From contig CAJTYO010000042.1 in assembly GCA_910584045.1 (NCBI GenBank), positions 1 through 23,947 on the forward strand: DNA of 23,947 nt, written 5' to 3'. The notes beneath the pieces are model-generated. The model was given only the letters and a program-made list of their open reading frames with translations, ran no database searches and had not been told where the DNA came from. Within the stretch, counting starts at the first letter, position 1; every line of letters starts with the position of its first letter. Below, one piece after another: positions 23,121 through 23,947 of this stretch. The position numbers were made by a program, and so were the translations under genes. The stretch is from an uncultured Oscillospiraceae bacterium. Lineage in GTDB: Bacteria > Bacillota > Clostridia > Oscillospirales > Oscillospiraceae.

Positions 23121-23465
23121 TGCCATCAGCTTTTTCCGACAGCGGAGCCACACGTCCGCCGATACCAGCCCCTCGCTGGGGGCCACCACAAGGATCTGGT
23201 CTTTCAGGTGCTTGTTTTTCCGCGCCTGTACGTCCCGGCCCTGGTAGAGATAACAGCCGTTTGTCCCCGCGAAGTCCGCCGCCTCGTTGATGACCACCGT
23301 ACCCTGGCTTTTGAAAAATTCGTACATTTCCAGGTCGGCCTGGGCGTAAATGGGGTTGCGGAGCATTTGGGAGATAAAGCCACGGGTCAGTTCTTTGTCA
23401 TAAATCAGGATGCCCTCGTCCGCGAAGTGCCGGGCGATATCCGCCGTTTCCGGGTCGGGCTTCAT
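23121..23465 (-). pseudogene. Internal fragment of a large serine recombinase
   Basis: About 115 residues match the central Recombinase region of large serine recombinases used by integrative elements. FISQMLRNPIYAQADLEMYE, FKSQGTVVINEAADFAGTNG and CYLYQGRD are followed by VVAPSEGLVSADVWLRCRKK. The N-terminal catalytic domain with its active-site serine is absent: a stop codon lies directly upstream of the ATG at 23465, and no recombinase sequence is seen further up to 23947. At the other end the resemblance stops near 23121, just after RKKLMA, where related proteins continue into a zinc ribbon. Both ends are lost, so it cannot be functional. The junction with the truncated VWA gene lies within 23100-23121. 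Confidence 0.75.
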
Positions 23466-23554
23466 CTACAAATCGGTGAACGGTTGTATACAGTTTCCCG
23501 CTGTCCTGTGGGGAAACGTCAAAAGGCGGCAGAAAAAACCGCCGCCCTTTGACC

Positions 23555-23594
23555 TCCCCCACCTCTGGCCAGGATGGCCAGAAGCGGAGGGGGA
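23555..23594. repeat. Two-part hairpin, TCCCCC/GGGGGA outside CTGGCCA/TGGCCAG
   Basis: CTGGCCA (23565-23571) pairs with TGGCCAG (23575-23581) around GGA. Outside an internal loop, TCCCCC (23555-23560) pairs with GGGGGA (23589-23594). All paired positions are perfect. Confidence 0.6.
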
Positions 23595-23624
23595 ACTATA
23601 TTCCATTTCAATCTGCAAAGGCCA

Positions 23625-23688
23625 GGGGCCGCCCCGCCGGGCTAATTTGGGCTGTCGCAAGACAGAACGCCCCGGCTGGGGCGGCCCC
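23625..23688. ncRNA. Candidate structured element: long stem enclosing a GCAA-tetraloop hairpin
   Basis: GGGGCCGCCCC (23625-23635) pairs perfectly with GGGGCGGCCCC (23678-23688). The stem continues with GCCGGGC (23636-23642) against GCCCCGGC (23669-23676), with single-base bulges. Inside the loop CTGTC (23652-23656) and GACAG (23661-23665) form a hairpin closed by GCAA, a GNRA tetraloop. A GNRA loop suggests function as RNA, but a DNA-level role such as a transfer origin is equally possible. I do not recognise a named family. Confidence 0.45.
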
Positions 23689-23891
23689 CTCGATTGCATC
23701 TATACTGCGCCGTATTTGCCACGCATCCCCGGCGCGGGGAGTATTCCAGACCGCCGATGGCCCCGGCTGCATAGCCCCGCCGTACCGATTGCCGCATACC
23801 GCAGGGACTCCCCCTCAAGTCTGTGGGAGGGCGTGAGCAAGTTTCATTATCCCCCGCGCTGTCCTCGCGCCCGGCTTGCCACAGCCGGGTC

Positions 23892-23930
23892 AAAGCCTTG
23901 AGACATTTTGTCCCAAGGCTTTTCTCTTTC
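23892..23930 (+). terminator. Terminator-like hairpin near the window end
   Basis: AAAGCCTTG (23892-23900) pairs with CAAGGCTTT (23914-23922). GAC (23902-23904) pairs with GTC (23910-23912) around ATTTT, with one A/C mismatch between the two parts. The sequence TCTCTTTC follows. The A-rich 5' arm and T-rich 3' arm suit a bidirectional terminator. Confidence 0.6.
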
Positions 23931-23947
23931 CCGCGCCCCTCCCCCGC

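Larger units (their letters stand above)
23106..23947. mobile_element. Probable edge or remnant of an integrated mobile element
   Basis: From about 23106 to the window end the content changes abruptly: an internal serine recombinase fragment on the minus strand, then about 480 bp of gene-free GC-rich DNA with several strong hairpins. This abuts the truncated VWA gene, suggesting insertion or deletion scarring. No terminal repeats or target duplication can be identified because the other end is not in the window. The element type is inference. Confidence 0.4.
23466..23947. other. GC-rich gene-free region with multiple hairpins
   Basis: No frame in these 482 bp has a ribosome site or a recognisable domain. 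It contains at least four hairpins: 23522-23550 (AAAGGCGGC with a bulged partner), 23555-23594, 23625-23688 and 23892-23922, plus a small CCCCG/CGGGG dyad near 23729-23741. The density of paired segments suggests structured RNA, a transfer origin or a leader region of a mobile element. Confidence 0.5.

Noticed and set aside
23101..23130. NELRTPLAIS in one plus-strand frame, resembling a histidine kinase phospho-acceptor motif
   Set aside because: The catalytic His is replaced by Asn, there is no flanking kinase sequence, and most of the stretch is accounted for by the minus-strand recombinase fragment and the VWA break.
23208..23552. Plus-strand frame of 114 codons opposite the recombinase fragment
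   Set aside because: Antisense shadow of the recombinase fragment, which has clear family resemblance on the minus strand.

Overview
The window is chromosomal DNA from a high-GC, anaerobic, probably spore-forming Firmicute. The best guess is a gut member of the Oscillospiraceae (Flavonifractor/Oscillibacter-like). This rests on gene content: anaerobic HemZ-type coproporphyrinogen dehydrogenase, long-form HPF, YlmC/YmxH-type PRC-barrel protein, SpoVB-like flippase, TrmK-Nif3 pair, YlmH, DUF896 and a BMP-type nucleoside ABC system. It also rests on the GC-rich codon use with GTG starts and clear Shine-Dalgarno sites. The assignment is inference from gene families, with no rRNA present to confirm it.

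Layout. Positions 1-2861 hold the 3' part of hemZ, a uridine-kinase-family P-loop protein and a small coiled-coil/zinc-ribbon protein. A palindrome-rich spacer leads to a SpoVB/MurJ-like flippase (3039-4643). Positions 4699-10328 are a purine-nucleoside-type ABC importer: lipoprotein (own promoter and own strong terminator), a 430-bp gene-free spacer with palindromic repeats, a double ATPase and two permeases. The ribosome hibernation factor hpf (10465-11004) has its own promoter and a terminator. A YlmC/YmxH-family gene follows.

A promoter at 11593-11621 starts a housekeeping operon: DUF1858 protein, trmK, Nif3-family protein, yebC and an ECF-type membrane S component, closed by a strong terminator at 14720-14760. 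A second promoter (14822-14850) starts an ABC exporter, YlmH-like S4 protein, DUF896 protein, XpaC-like membrane protein and SGNH hydrolase. It ends at a bidirectional terminator shared with the convergent minus-strand araA. Upstream of araA, also on the minus strand, is a histidine phosphatase with its own extended -10 promoter.

The right end (about 22390-23947) differs in character. An AT-rich stretch leads into a secreted von Willebrand factor A (VWA) gene that is frameshifted in its signal peptide and cut off inside the VWA domain. It abuts an internal fragment of a minus-strand large serine recombinase. Beyond this is about 480 bp of gene-free, GC-rich DNA with several strong hairpins, including a long imperfect stem enclosing a GCAA-tetraloop hairpin. 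I read this as the edge or scar of an integrated mobile element.

Most of the window is ordinary core genome. The features most worth a second look are the structured right end, the broken VWA gene, the palindromic spacer inside the nucleoside transporter locus and the architecture of the XpaC-like protein. I found no CRISPR array, tRNA, rRNA or recognisable defence system.
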